Shown piece by piece: positions 46,359 to 55,210 of a stretch of DNA of 64,000 bases. The notes under the pieces are model-generated. The model saw only the letters and a list, made by a program, of their open reading frames with translations. It did no database searches and was not told where the DNA came from. The first letter of the stretch is position 1. Each line of letters starts with the position of its first letter. This DNA is from JALYXI01 sp963795835 (GTDB lineage: Bacteria; Acidobacteriota; Terriglobia; Bryobacterales; Bryobacteraceae): contig CAWCJC010000012.1 in assembly GCA_963795835.1 (NCBI GenBank), forward strand, positions 1 through 64,000, in the 5' to 3' direction. The position numbers were made by a program, and so were the translations under genes.

Positions 46359-47329
46359 AACGAATTTTGGTGACTGGCGGGGCCGGGTACATCGGCTCGC
46401 ATACCGTTCTTCAGTTGGCGGATCGCGGCTACGACGTCGTAGTCGTGGATAATCTGGTCCGGGGCTTTCGCGATGCCGTAGATCCGAAACTGCTCCGCGT
46501 GGCCGATGTTCATGATCCCGATGCGTTGGCCGCGATCTTCGCCGAAAAGCCTGTGGACGCTGTTATCCACTTCGCGGCATTTACCTATGTCGGCGAATCG
46601 ATGCAAAAGCCGGAAATTTATTTTGCCAACAACACCGGCGGGTCGCTCGCGCTCTTCACCGCGATGCAGAAGGCGGGCGTCAAACATGCCGTATTTTCTT
46701 CCACCGCCGCAGTTTACGGCATGCCCTCCCAATCGCCCATCCCCGAAACGCTTCCTTATGCCCCGATCAACCCCTATGGCGAATCGAAGGTGATGACCGA
46801 GCATCTGCTCGATTGGTTCGACCGCATCTATGGGGTGCGCAGCGTGATTCTACGTTACTTCAATGCTGCCGGAGGTGACCCACAGGGCCGCGCCGGCGAG
46901 CGGCACAACCCCGAAACACACCTGATTCCCTTGCTCTTGGGCGCTATCGCAAGCGGCAAGCCAGTCACGATTTTTGGCGAAGACTATCCGACGCCGGACG
47001 GAACCTGCGTTCGCGATTATATCCACGTGACTGACTTAGCGGAAGCGCACATTCTGGCGGTGGAAGCGCTGCTGGCCGGAGCGGCTTCAAACAAATTCAA
47101 TGTGGGAACCGGGACCGGCTTCTCCATCCGCCAGGTAATCGATTCAGTGGAGCGCGTGAGCGGCAAGAAGGTTCCCTTTACTGTGGGACCCCGGCGCGAG
47201 GGAGATCCGCCCGAACTGGTCGCCGATTCCTCTAAACTTCAAGCAACACTCAAGTGGAAGCCTCAATACGCGGAGCTCGACCGGATTGTCGAGACGGCTT
47301 GGAAGTGGTTTATTTCCGCTCCCAAATAA
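46355..47329 (+). CDS. galE: UDP-glucose 4-epimerase
   Basis: A 324-residue short-chain-dehydrogenase-type enzyme that interconverts UDP-glucose and UDP-galactose. NAD site GGAGYIGSHTVLQLADRGYD; catalytic Ser/Thr in FSSTAAVYG; Tyr and Lys in NPYGESKVMTE; then LRYFNAAGGDP, DYPTPDGTCVRDYIHV and FNVGTGTGFSIRQVI. It supplies UDP-galactose to glycosyltransferases nearby. The GTG start overlaps the previous stop by four bases, and a TACAAT (46343-46348) sits six bases before it inside the upstream gene. Confidence 0.93.
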   Translation: MKRILVTGGAGYIGSHTVLQLADRGYDVVVVDNLVRGFRDAVDPKLLRVADVHDPDALAAIFAEKPVDAVIHFAAFTYVGESMQKPEIYFANNTGGSLALFTAMQKAGVKHAVFSSTAAVYGMPSQSPIPETLPYAPINPYGESKVMTEHLLDWFDRIYGVRSVILRYFNAAGGDPQGRAGERHNPETHLIPLLLGAIASGKPVTIFGEDYPTPDGTCVRDYIHVTDLAEAHILAVEALLAGAASNKFNVGTGTGFSIRQVIDSVERVSGKKVPFTVGPRREGDPPELVADSSKLQATLKWKPQYAELDRIVETAWKWFISAPK

Positions 47330-47775
47330 GCGTGCTGCTGTTGTTGCCGTTCGGGCTCTTCACACTGATTCTTTCGGTGGCTGTTTTTCCATCGCCCGAC
47401 ATGGTCATGCGAATGGTTTCCTTGTAACTGCCGTCTTCCGATTTACGCTCGGCAACCACGGCGTTACCATCCCACCGGCTCATCTGAGTCTGCTTGTTGC
47501 CCTGCGCCGAGGGATCGACGGGGTGTTGCTTACCATCGAGGAACCAGTCTCCCTCAAGCGACTTCTTGCCCTTGTCCATCATCGGTGGTTTGGATTGAAT
47601 GCAGCACCTCGCCCTTGTGCATCGCCTTCAACGTCATGCTCTGCGGCTTCGGAGATTTTCCGAAATTTGACTTGCCGACGTTCAGCGTCCAGTTTCCTGT
47701 GAAATCCGGTTTGCCGGAATCCGGTGCCGCGAGGGAAAGGCCGGCCGTTAAAAGCGCGAGGAGGAGGGATCGCAT
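47310..47775 (-). CDS. Small secreted lipocalin-like protein, split by one base
   Basis: About 154 residues after repair. A signal peptide (MRSLLLALLTAGLSLAAP) is followed by a short beta-barrel-like sequence: PDFTGNWTLNVGKSNFGKSP, then KPQSMTLK, DGKQHPVDPS, MSRWDGNAVVAER, TATERISVKS. GGGAGG lies eight bases before ATG 47775. The frame breaks at CCC (47569-47571, plus strand): removing one base gives TTDDGQGKKSLEGDW. The pattern (FTGNW, KSxxG) is common in Acidobacteriota secreted proteins of unknown role. Its 3' end overlaps galE by 20 bases. Confidence 0.7.
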
Positions 47776-47822
47776 AATCGGAACCTCCCGATGCACGTTC
47801 GGTTCCGAACTAGTCTTCATCC

Positions 47823-49751
47823 CTATTCTTCATCCTGCGCCAAGCGCGAAAGAACGGACAGATCTTCCAGCGTGGTCACATCCCCGGTGACCGCGTTGCC
47901 CATCACGATTTCCCGTAGAAGCCGCCGCATAATCTTGCCGCTTCGGGTTTTGGGAAGCGCCTCGGTGATGCGGATCTGCTCCGGGCGGGCAAAGCTTCCG
48001 ATCTCGGTAGCTACCCACTTCTTCAGCTCTTCCTGAAGCTTTTCTTTGTCCCACTCCGTGCCGTGTTTCAGGGTAACGAAAGCCGCGACGGCTTGCCCCG
48101 TAATTTCATGCGGCTTTCCGACTACCGCTGCCTCCGCCACCGCGGGATGCCGTACCAGAGCGCTTTCGAGCTCCATCGTGCTCAGGCGATGGCCGCTGAC
48201 GTTCATCACGTCGTCCACGCGTCCGAGCACCCAGTAGTAGCCGTCAGCGTCACGGCGGGCAGCATCGCCTGTGAAATAGATCCCAGGAATCTTGGTCCAG
48301 TAGTTTTCGCGATAACGGTCTGGATCTTTCCAGAGAGTCCGGAACATGCTGGGCCACGGCTTGCGAATAATCAGATATCCTTCTGAATTCGTCTCGACAG
48401 CATTTCCTTTCAGGTCCACGATATCTGCCTGAATACCCGGTAACGGCAGCGTGCCCGAGCCCGGCTTGAGCGCGACGGCTCCCGGCATGGGAGCGATCAT
48501 GATCGCGCCGGTTTCGGTTTGCCACCAGGTGTCGACAATGGGGCAGCGATCTCCGCCGATCACGCGGTGATACCAGTCCCAGGCCGCGGGGTTGATCGGC
48601 TCGCCCACCGAGCCCAAAAGCCGCAAGCTCGATAAATCGTGCGCTTGCGGCCACTGGTCGCCCTGTTTCAGGAACGAACGGATGGCGGTGGGGGAGGTGT
48701 AGAACACGCTTACCTTGTACTTCGCGATAAGGCGCCAGAACCGGTCGGGCTTGGGCGAATCAGGCGCGCCTTCGTACATGAGGGTGGTTGCGCCCGCGGC
48801 GAGCGGTCCATAGACGATGTAGCTGTGGCCGGTCACCCAGCCAATATCCGCGGTGCACCAGTAGGTGTCTTCCTCGCGAATATCGAAGACCCAGCGCATC
48901 GTCATCAGGGCCTGAAGCAGGTAGCCACCCGTGGAATGCACAATGCCCTTGGGCTTGCCGGTGGTGCCGGAGGTATAAAGCACGAAGAGCGGCGTTTCCG
49001 AATCGAGCGGCACGGCGGGGCAGTCTTCACTAATGCCTTCATCGAGTTCGTGCCACCAATGGTCGCGGCCTTCCTGCATCTCGACCGCGCTGCCGGTGCG
49101 GCGATAGACGATCACGTGCTTCACGGTGGGGCATTCCGCGACGGCTTGATCCACCGCGGGCTTCAACTTGACTTCCTTGCCGCGCCGCCAACCGCCATCG
49201 GCCGTGATCACCACCTGCGCTTCCAAATCCAGAACCCGCGCCTTGATGGCTTCCGCCGCGAAGCCGCCGAACACCACGCTGTGAATGATTCCTAACCGGG
49301 CGCAGGCCAGCACGGCGACAGGCAGTTCCGGCACCATGGGCATGTAGATGATGGCGCGGTCGCCCGTTTTCAGGCCGCGCGCTTTCAGAACGTTCGCGAA
49401 GCGGCTCACCAATCGGTGGAGCTCGGCATAGGTGATGGCGCGCTGGTCCCCCGGTTCGCCCTCCCAGAGGATGGCGGTCTTGTTCTTGCGCGCGCCCAGC
49501 GCATGGCGGTCAACGCAGTTGTAACAGGCATTTGTTTCTGCGCCTGCGAACCACTTCGCTTCGGGCACCTTCCACTCCAGCACCCGGTCCCACTTTTTGA
49601 ACCAGTGCAACTCGCGTTCGGCAAGCCCGCCCCAAAATGCTTCGGGGTCCTGCTCAGCTTGTGTGCAGAGCGCAAGCCGCGCGTCCGGGCTCGGGACAAA
49701 GGCCGCTCGGGAGAACTCTTCAGGGGGCGCCACGAGGCGCGTTTCAGCCAT
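47823..49751 (-). CDS. acsA: Acetyl-CoA synthetase
   Basis: A 642-residue AMP-forming acyl-CoA ligase converting acetate, ATP and CoA to acetyl-CoA. Motifs: YTSGTTGKPKGIVHSTGG (P-loop), DIGWVTGHSYIVYGPL, DTWWQTETGAIMI, TGDAARRDADGYYWVLGRVDD and, at the C-terminus, the acetylation-site lysine in PKTRSGKIMRR. It is the usual length for Acs. ATG at 49749-49751 was chosen (MAETRLVAPPEEF); a longer frame extends to 49826. TACCAT lies seven bases upstream with TG before it. Divergent from the membrane-protein gene. Confidence 0.93.
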   Translation of the reverse strand: MAETRLVAPPEEFSRAAFVPSPDARLALCTQAEQDPEAFWGGLAERELHWFKKWDRVLEWKVPEAKWFAGAETNACYNCVDRHALGARKNKTAILWEGEPGDQRAITYAELHRLVSRFANVLKARGLKTGDRAIIYMPMVPELPVAVLACARLGIIHSVVFGGFAAEAIKARVLDLEAQVVITADGGWRRGKEVKLKPAVDQAVAECPTVKHVIVYRRTGSAVEMQEGRDHWWHELDEGISEDCPAVPLDSETPLFVLYTSGTTGKPKGIVHSTGGYLLQALMTMRWVFDIREEDTYWCTADIGWVTGHSYIVYGPLAAGATTLMYEGAPDSPKPDRFWRLIAKYKVSVFYTSPTAIRSFLKQGDQWPQAHDLSSLRLLGSVGEPINPAAWDWYHRVIGGDRCPIVDTWWQTETGAIMIAPMPGAVALKPGSGTLPLPGIQADIVDLKGNAVETNSEGYLIIRKPWPSMFRTLWKDPDRYRENYWTKIPGIYFTGDAARRDADGYYWVLGRVDDVMNVSGHRLSTMELESALVRHPAVAEAAVVGKPHEITGQAVAAFVTLKHGTEWDKEKLQEELKKWVATEIGSFARPEQIRITEALPKTRSGKIMRRLLREIVMGNAVTGDVTTLEDLSVLSRLAQDEE

Positions 49752-49758
49752 CAGGGGA

Positions 49759-49764
49759 ATGGTA
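49759..49764 (-). promoter_or_regulatory. -10-like TACCAT seven bases before acsA start
   Basis: On the minus strand TGA-TACCAT ends seven bases before the acsA ATG, again without a ribosome site. It matches the spacing seen at the cytochrome and other genes in the window. Confidence 0.4.
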
Positions 49765-49812
49765 TCAAGCAACCTTGAGAATTTTTGCGCGTACGCCACA
49801 CTACCGCAACGA

Positions 49813-51456
49813 ATGCAAAATCCCATTGCGCCCCACCCCGTTCAGGACGGGATGCAGGTTTCGTTTTCCTGGAAAATTGCCGAAGAGCCCGGCCCCCTGG
49901 GCAAGTGGGCAGATCGGATCGCCGCTCTCTGGGACTACCCGCTTCTCCAATTCCGGCTGGCGCAGGTAGCCCTCTTTTTAGCGATGGCCTTTTTCTGCGG
50001 ATTGCGGGCCTGGGTCGGACTCGGCGCTTCCCAAATGTTCTCCCACGATGCTTTCATGCCGCTCGATGGCGCCTGGCGTTTGCTGAACGGGCAACGCCCC
50101 CATCTGGATTTCTATAGCTATATCGGTGTGCTGGCGTACGCGCCGACGGCGCTGGGCGTGTGGCTGGCACACGGCGGCGCGGAAGGATTTGGATACGCAC
50201 AGGCCTTGCAAAGTTTTGGGTTAGGCGTGTGGGCCTATTTTCTGGCGCGAAAACGTCTGCCCGATGTTCCGGCCGTGCTCTTCACGTTGGCCGTAACACT
50301 GATGGCGGTCGCACCTTTCGCTTTGGGATATGCACCTTTAGTGATCAGCCCGGCCACAACCTACAACCGTTACGGCTATGCGGCTTTAGGTTTAGTGATG
50401 CTCGAAGCATTCTCCCCCCGGGAGCGCTCCGATTTCTGGGGCGGTGTGTCGACAGGCTCTCTGCTGGCGCTGCTGTTCTTCCTGAAAGTTTCCTATTTCG
50501 CGGGTGCTCTGTTGCTGATCGCCACGCTCCTTCCCTGCCGCAACCAGACCCGGCGCCGGTGGTCGGGAATTGTGCTCGGTTGCGCTGGGCTGGCGGCGCC
50601 GTTCTGCGTCTATTACGGATTCCAAATGCTTCCGTTGCTGCGCGATTTGGCGATGGTGGCCGGCGCCAAGCGCGTCAGCCCCCGCGCTTATCTGCTCGAT
50701 AGCGTCCTATCGGACGCTGCTGCGATCTTGGGCTTTGGCGCCGTGACGGCCATGGTGCTGTTCGCGAGCCGCCAAGGCCGGGCCGCCCGCTCTACTCTGA
50801 TTGCGGTCGTAGCTGTGTGCTTTACGGGGCTGGTGCTCATCTTCGGAAATTGTGAACCGCATGGGTTGCCGCTCAGCCTGTTGTTTGTCTTGATCGCGAT
50901 CGGCCAATTCAACTTTCGCTCACCCGGTATGCCCCATCTTCTTCGCGGCGTGTTGCTGGTGTGGGTGTCTGTTTTTACCGCTGCTGCGCTGGCTCCTAAC
51001 GTTCTTTCCTTTGGCTACGCGGTCTCTGTCAAGCTCGGCTCGCATCGGGAAACCCCGCTTGAATCGACCGCGCTCAAGAGTTTTGTGCCGACTTATTCGG
51101 ATTATGCTTACCAGGTTTTTGTGAACGACGGTATTTCGCTGCTTCGGCAACATCGCCGGACAGGTGACACCGTGATGTCGCTCGATTTCACGAACCCATT
51201 CTCCTTTGGGCTCGGCATGAAGCCGGCGCGAGGCGGGACGACGGCACTGCAATTCCAAACAACCTTCAGCGAAAGGAGCCGGCCTTCCGCGGAGTGGCTT
51301 TTCGGGGACGCCAAACTGGTGATGGTGCCGAAGACTTTTTCGGACGGAACGCTGCAAGACAGCATCCCGCGGCTTTACGGGCCTTACTTGAAAGAACACT
51401 TCCGCTTGATCGGCGAATCTGCGGAGTGGCGCCTATATAGAGTGCTCAATAGCTGA
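49813..51456 (+). CDS. Large integral membrane protein, GT-C-like, unknown
   Basis: About 547 residues, with roughly ten membrane helices starting at about residue 35 (AQVALFLAMAFFCGLRAWVG), a first loop with FMPLDGAWRLLNGQRPHLDFYSYIGVLAY, and a soluble C-terminal domain of about 100 residues (SMDF-like strands, ARGGTTALQFQ, RLYRVL). The loop placement recalls polyprenyl-linked glycosyltransferases, but no diagnostic motif is clear. ATG 49813 chosen because the open frame further upstream is inside acsA. Overlaps the convergent aminotransferase by 24 bases. Confidence 0.6.
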   Translation: MQNPIAPHPVQDGMQVSFSWKIAEEPGPLGKWADRIAALWDYPLLQFRLAQVALFLAMAFFCGLRAWVGLGASQMFSHDAFMPLDGAWRLLNGQRPHLDFYSYIGVLAYAPTALGVWLAHGGAEGFGYAQALQSFGLGVWAYFLARKRLPDVPAVLFTLAVTLMAVAPFALGYAPLVISPATTYNRYGYAALGLVMLEAFSPRERSDFWGGVSTGSLLALLFFLKVSYFAGALLLIATLLPCRNQTRRRWSGIVLGCAGLAAPFCVYYGFQMLPLLRDLAMVAGAKRVSPRAYLLDSVLSDAAAILGFGAVTAMVLFASRQGRAARSTLIAVVAVCFTGLVLIFGNCEPHGLPLSLLFVLIAIGQFNFRSPGMPHLLRGVLLVWVSVFTAAALAPNVLSFGYAVSVKLGSHRETPLESTALKSFVPTYSDYAYQVFVNDGISLLRQHRRTGDTVMSLDFTNPFSFGLGMKPARGGTTALQFQTTFSERSRPSAEWLFGDAKLVMVPKTFSDGTLQDSIPRLYGPYLKEHFRLIGESAEWRLYRVLNS

Positions 51457-52509
51457 CGCAATCTCCCGCGTTGTTTCTTCATCGCCCAGCAGGACGCGAT
51501 GGGGGAACCAGAAAGCGTCTCGGATCGATTGCTCTGACACCGGGCAGGGCATGACGCGGCATCCGCCTTCGCGGTAGAGCGGGTTGTTGTAAAGGGTGTG
51601 CGGATAAAACGGTGTGCAGGGTACTCCCGCCGCACTCACAGCTTGATGAAACCGGTCTCGGGTTTCAATGCGCCCCAGCAAGAGATAATTTGTTTGCACT
51701 TCCGCCTCGCCTGGCACACGCTGCCATTCGATTGCGGGACACTTCTCCCGTATCAGAGCGGCATTGCGCGCGCGGGTGCGATTCTGTGCCGGCAGCCGCT
51801 CCAATTGAGGTAGCAGCACGGCGGCTTGCAGGGCAGTGATCCGGTAATTCGTCCCGAGCGTGTAATGTTCGAACCAGCCGCGGTCTTCCCGCCGGCCCTG
51901 GTTTTGAATGGCTCGCATCCGCCGCGCTAACTCGCAATCGTTGGTCGTGATGAAGCCGCCTTCCCCCGCCGTCATCACCTTCGAGTTCTGAAAGCTGAAC
52001 GACCCCGCTACACCGATGCTGCCCGCGCGGCGTCCTCTCCATTCCGAGCCGTGCGCATGCGCCGCGTCTTCAATGATCGGTATCCCCAACGACGCAAGGG
52101 CATCCATATTTGCCATGGGCCCGCCGAAATGAACGGCCATAATCGCGCGGGTAGCCGGCGTAATCGCGCGTGCCGCGCATCGGGCGTCGATATTAAAGGT
52201 ATCGCGTTCGATATCGACAAACACCGGCAGCGCGCCCACTCGCGATACCGCCGTGGCCGTCGAGATAAACGAGATTGCGGGCACGATGACTTCATCGCCC
52301 GGTCCGATCCCCATCGCTTCGAGGATCATTTCGAGCGTCACGGTACCGTTAATCGCGCTGATCCCGAATTCGCAGTGTTGAAACGCAGAAAACTCCCGCT
52401 CGAAGCGCGGGACCAATTCATGGAAGCCACCCCAGCGATCCGATTGGAGCACTTCCCGCAGCAGTTCCACTTCGCGCTCGCCCGCTTGGGGCCATCGGGG
52501 AATCTTCAT
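51433..52509 (-). CDS. DegT/DnrJ/EryC1 family sugar aminotransferase
   Basis: A 358-residue PLP enzyme. Internal aldimine lysine in FSFQNSKVMTAGEGGF; GIPIIEDAAHAHGSEW; TFNIDARCAARAITPATRAI; VPCTPFYPHTLYNNPLY near the end. These enzymes transaminate keto sugars to amino sugars for surface polysaccharide, or 3-amino-5-hydroxybenzoate-type precursors. The start ATG overlaps the upstream MBL-hydrolase stop (ATGA), so the two form a two-gene operon. Confidence 0.88.
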   Translation of the reverse strand: MKIPRWPQAGEREVELLREVLQSDRWGGFHELVPRFEREFSAFQHCEFGISAINGTVTLEMILEAMGIGPGDEVIVPAISFISTATAVSRVGALPVFVDIERDTFNIDARCAARAITPATRAIMAVHFGGPMANMDALASLGIPIIEDAAHAHGSEWRGRRAGSIGVAGSFSFQNSKVMTAGEGGFITTNDCELARRMRAIQNQGRREDRGWFEHYTLGTNYRITALQAAVLLPQLERLPAQNRTRARNAALIREKCPAIEWQRVPGEAEVQTNYLLLGRIETRDRFHQAVSAAGVPCTPFYPHTLYNNPLYREGGCRVMPCPVSEQSIRDAFWFPHRVLLGDEETTREIASAIEHSI

Positions 52510-53132
52510 TTGAGGAAGGGGTTCATCCGCTTCTCGCGCCCGATCGTGGTGTTCATCCCATGACCCGCAATCACCACCGTTTCTTCTGGCAGCGTCATTA
52601 ACTTGGCGTGGATGGATTGGAGAATCAGCTTGCCATCGCCGCCCGGAAGATCGGTGCGGCCGATGCTGTCGCGGAACAGCGTGTCACCCGCAAGCAGCTT
52701 CGCTTCCGAAGGAATCCACACGCTCAGACTGCCCTGCGTATGCCCCGGCGTTTCGAGAATGTGGCATACCGTGGCTCCGGCCGCGAGCGTGTCGCCCTCT
52801 TGCGCAAATACGTCGATGTCGGCGATTTCGGGGGTCTCCATGCCAAGCCATGCGGCCTGCAAATCCATGCGCTCGCTGAGTTCGCGGTCGTTGCGGTTCA
52901 TATAGACCGGAGCGCCGGTCGCCAATTTCAGTTTTTGCGCTCCGCCGATGTGATCGATATGCGCATGCGTAATGACGATGGCTTTCGCCCGCAGCCCGTG
53001 CTTGTTCAAGATGCCCAGCACCTCCGCGATGTCATCGCCGGGATCGACGACGATCGCCTCCTTCGATTCTTCATCTCCGAAGACGGAACAGTTGCAGCGA
53101 AGCGCCCCCACGGGCAGGATCTCGTGAATCAT
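52506..53132 (-). CDS. MBL-fold hydrolase (GloB-like)
   Basis: A 208-residue metallo-beta-lactamase fold protein. The metal motif THAHIDHIGG is complete; further ligands are in LETPGHTQGSLSVW (His), AGDTLFRDSIGR (Asp) and VVIAGHGMNTTIG (His). The family includes hydroxyacylglutathione hydrolases and persulfide dioxygenases; the C-terminal glutathione-binding domain of GloB is absent, which fits smaller YcbL-type enzymes. A TATACT (minus strand, 53143-53148) lies 11 bases before the ATG. Divergent from ygfZ. Confidence 0.85.
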   Translation of the reverse strand: MIHEILPVGALRCNCSVFGDEESKEAIVVDPGDDIAEVLGILNKHGLRAKAIVITHAHIDHIGGAQKLKLATGAPVYMNRNDRELSERMDLQAAWLGMETPEIADIDVFAQEGDTLAAGATVCHILETPGHTQGSLSVWIPSEAKLLAGDTLFRDSIGRTDLPGGDGKLILQSIHAKLMTLPEETVVIAGHGMNTTIGREKRMNPFLK

Positions 53133-53149
53133 CCGATACTTTGAGTATA

Positions 53150-53872
53150 GTGAGCACTTTCTTTGATCTCTCGGCGCACGGCCGGATCCGCGTGACGGGT
53201 GAGGATCGCGCGCGCCTGATTCACGCGCTTTCCACCAACCACATCCAGCAGATGAAGCCTGGTGATACGGTATATGCGTTCTTTCTTACCGCGCAGGGCC
53301 GCATCCTGGCCGACGCTCACATTGTTTGTTACCAGGACTCTCTGCTGATCGATACGGAGGCCGAAACACGCGAGCTTCTTTACAAGCACATTGATCACTA
53401 CATCATTGCCGACGATGTCACGCTAGAGGACGAGACCGACCGCACGTTCGGCTTCCTTCTCGACACCGGAGAGCGCATCTACGGTCCGGTGGCGGACAAA
53501 GAGCAAACGAAGGAGCGCTTGGATGCGAGCGAAGGCGATTTTCACGCCTGGCGGGTGGAGCATTATATTCCGCGCTATGGAGAAGACATCACAGACAAGA
53601 CCTTGGCGCAAGAGACTGCGCTTCAGAGCGCGCTTCATTTTCAGAAAGGTTGCTACCTGGGGCAGGAAATCGTGGAACGCATCCGTTCCCGGGCCCATGT
53701 AAACCGCATGCTCTCTGGATTGCTGTTTGAGGGTGAAGCGCCCCCGCCTGCCACAAGGCTCGAAGGTGGAACGGGGGTCATCACGTCCTCGCACGGCCGT
53801 CATGCCCTTGCGATGTTGCGGGTCGATGCAACAGACCTGCCCGCTCTCAAGCAGCCAGTTCGCGCAATCTGA
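53150..53872 (+). CDS. ygfZ: YgfZ/GcvT-domain folate-binding protein
   Basis: About 240 residues of the YgfZ family (iron-sulfur cluster repair, tetrahydrofolate-binding): FFDLSAHGRIRVTGEDR, HALSTNHIQQMKPGD, DDVTLEDETDRTFGFLLD and the invariant KGCYLGQEIVERIRSRAHV with its cysteine. The start is uncertain: TTG 53141, GTG 53150 and later codons are all possible, and TATAGT (53146-53151) overlaps the first two. Its 3' end overlaps the convergent PHP gene by 26 bases. Confidence 0.85.
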   Translation: MSTFFDLSAHGRIRVTGEDRARLIHALSTNHIQQMKPGDTVYAFFLTAQGRILADAHIVCYQDSLLIDTEAETRELLYKHIDHYIIADDVTLEDETDRTFGFLLDTGERIYGPVADKEQTKERLDASEGDFHAWRVEHYIPRYGEDITDKTLAQETALQSALHFQKGCYLGQEIVERIRSRAHVNRMLSGLLFEGEAPPPATRLEGGTGVITSSHGRHALAMLRVDATDLPALKQPVRAI

Positions 53873-54689
53873 CCAGAACGCTGCGGTCTACGTGCAGGTT
53901 GCCGTGGGCTCCGGTGCCGAGCCGGATATCGGGCTTGTTGAGACCGTGATAGTCCGAGCCGCCCGTAATGCCGAGGCCGAACTCCTTTGCGAATTCCAGA
54001 TAACAATGCACGTTCGCGGCGCTGTGGTCGCTGTGATAGACCTCGATCGCGGGAAGGCCCGATCCCCGCATCGCGGCTATAGTGTCCCGCAGAGACGCCG
54101 TGGGTTTCCGCAGTAGCCGGATCGGATGGGCCACCGACGCAATCCCACCCGACTCTTTCACCAGCGCCACCGCTTCCGCGAAGTCGGCTTCCTTGCGTTC
54201 CACATATCCTTTGGCCGATTCATCCAGATACTCGTTGAAAGCCTCCTCGATGTTCGCGGCATAACCTTTCTCGATCAAAACCCTCGCGAAGTGGGGGCGG
54301 CCCGTCATGCTCTTGCCTTTCGCAATCACCTCTTCGAGAGTGATGTTCACGCCGAGCGACTGGAGCCGTTCCACCATGCGCCCGTTGCGCTCGCGGCGGG
54401 AGGCTTGTAAAGCGGTCAGCCATTCCTGAAACGACGGCCCGGGCGCGCCGCCGGGAAAATAGGCGAGCAGATGCACGGTCTGGCCGCGAAACCGCGTTGA
54501 GAGTTCAATGCCGCTCAGCAGATCCAGCCCCGCTACTTCGGCTAGCGGTTTGGCTTTCTCGTAACCGGCGAGCGTATCGTGATCCGTAATCGCGAGCGCT
54601 TCGAGGCCGATCCGTACCGCTAGCGCGACAAGCTCCGCCGGCGAGTCGGTACCGTCGGACTCGGTCGTATGTGAATGTAGGTCGATCAA
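53847..54689 (-). CDS. PHP-domain phosphoesterase (YciV/TrpH/RNase AM-like)
   Basis: A 280-residue PHP phosphoesterase: metal motifs DLHSHTTESDGTDSPAEL, LAITDHDTLAG, GIELSTRF, SVAHPIRLLRKP and GITGGSDYHG. The family includes 3',5'-nucleotide bisphosphate phosphatases that remove pAp and 5'-3' exonucleases such as RNase AM. Its start overlaps the cysC stop (ATGA), so it is the third gene of cysH-cysC-PHP. That placement favours clearing PAP left by sulfate donation from PAPS; this is inference. Confidence 0.85.
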   Translation of the reverse strand: MIDLHSHTTESDGTDSPAELVALAVRIGLEALAITDHDTLAGYEKAKPLAEVAGLDLLSGIELSTRFRGQTVHLLAYFPGGAPGPSFQEWLTALQASRRERNGRMVERLQSLGVNITLEEVIAKGKSMTGRPHFARVLIEKGYAANIEEAFNEYLDESAKGYVERKEADFAEAVALVKESGGIASVAHPIRLLRKPTASLRDTIAAMRGSGLPAIEVYHSDHSAANVHCYLEFAKEFGLGITGGSDYHGLNKPDIRLGTGAHGNLHVDRSVLVRLRELAA

Positions 54690-55210
54690 ATCAGTTCTCG
54701 TGCTTTCAGAAGCGCCATCACGCGATCCACGCTCTCGGAAACCTCTTCGCGATCCGAGCGAATCGTGAGGTCTGCCTGCTCAGGCGGTTCGTAAGGATCC
54801 GACACTCCCGTGAAATGCGGAATCTCCCCGGCCAACGCGCGCTGATACAAACCTTTGACGTCACGCCGCGCCAGCACATCGATAGGACATTCCACATAGA
54901 TTTCGACGAAGCGCCCGATCCGGCGTTTCACCGCGTCACGCGCCTCGCGATAGGGCGAGATCGCCGCCACAACCGCGATCACTCCATTGCGCGATAAAAG
55001 CTCACAAACGAACCCAATTCGCTGGACGTTGGTGTCGCGGTCGGCCTTTGAAAACGTCAATCCCTGCGAAAGATTCGTGCGTACGATGTCGCCATCGAGC
55101 AGCTCCACCCGATGTCCCTCTTCCCGCAGCCGGTGAACCACCTGTTCGGAGATCGTGCTCTTCCCAGAACCGGAAAGGCCCGTGAACCAGAGTGTGAAGC
55201 CCTCAAACAC
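54686..55210 (-). CDS. cysC: Adenylylsulfate (APS) kinase
   Basis: A 174-residue APS kinase making PAPS from APS and ATP. P-loop LWFTGLSGSGKSTI near the N-terminus; VELLDGDIVRTNLSQGLTFS; RDTNVQRIGFV; VAAISPYREARDA; FVEIYVECPIDVLARRDVKGLY. The GTG at 55208-55210 lies inside the cysH stop (GTGTTTGA), so the two are translationally coupled; a longer frame extends upstream to 55444 but is antisense-free overlap with cysH. No ATP sulfurylase is visible in the window. Confidence 0.92.
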   Translation of the reverse strand: MFEGFTLWFTGLSGSGKSTISEQVVHRLREEGHRVELLDGDIVRTNLSQGLTFSKADRDTNVQRIGFVCELLSRNGVIAVVAAISPYREARDAVKRRIGRFVEIYVECPIDVLARRDVKGLYQRALAGEIPHFTGVSDPYEPPEQADLTIRSDREEVSESVDRVMALLKARELI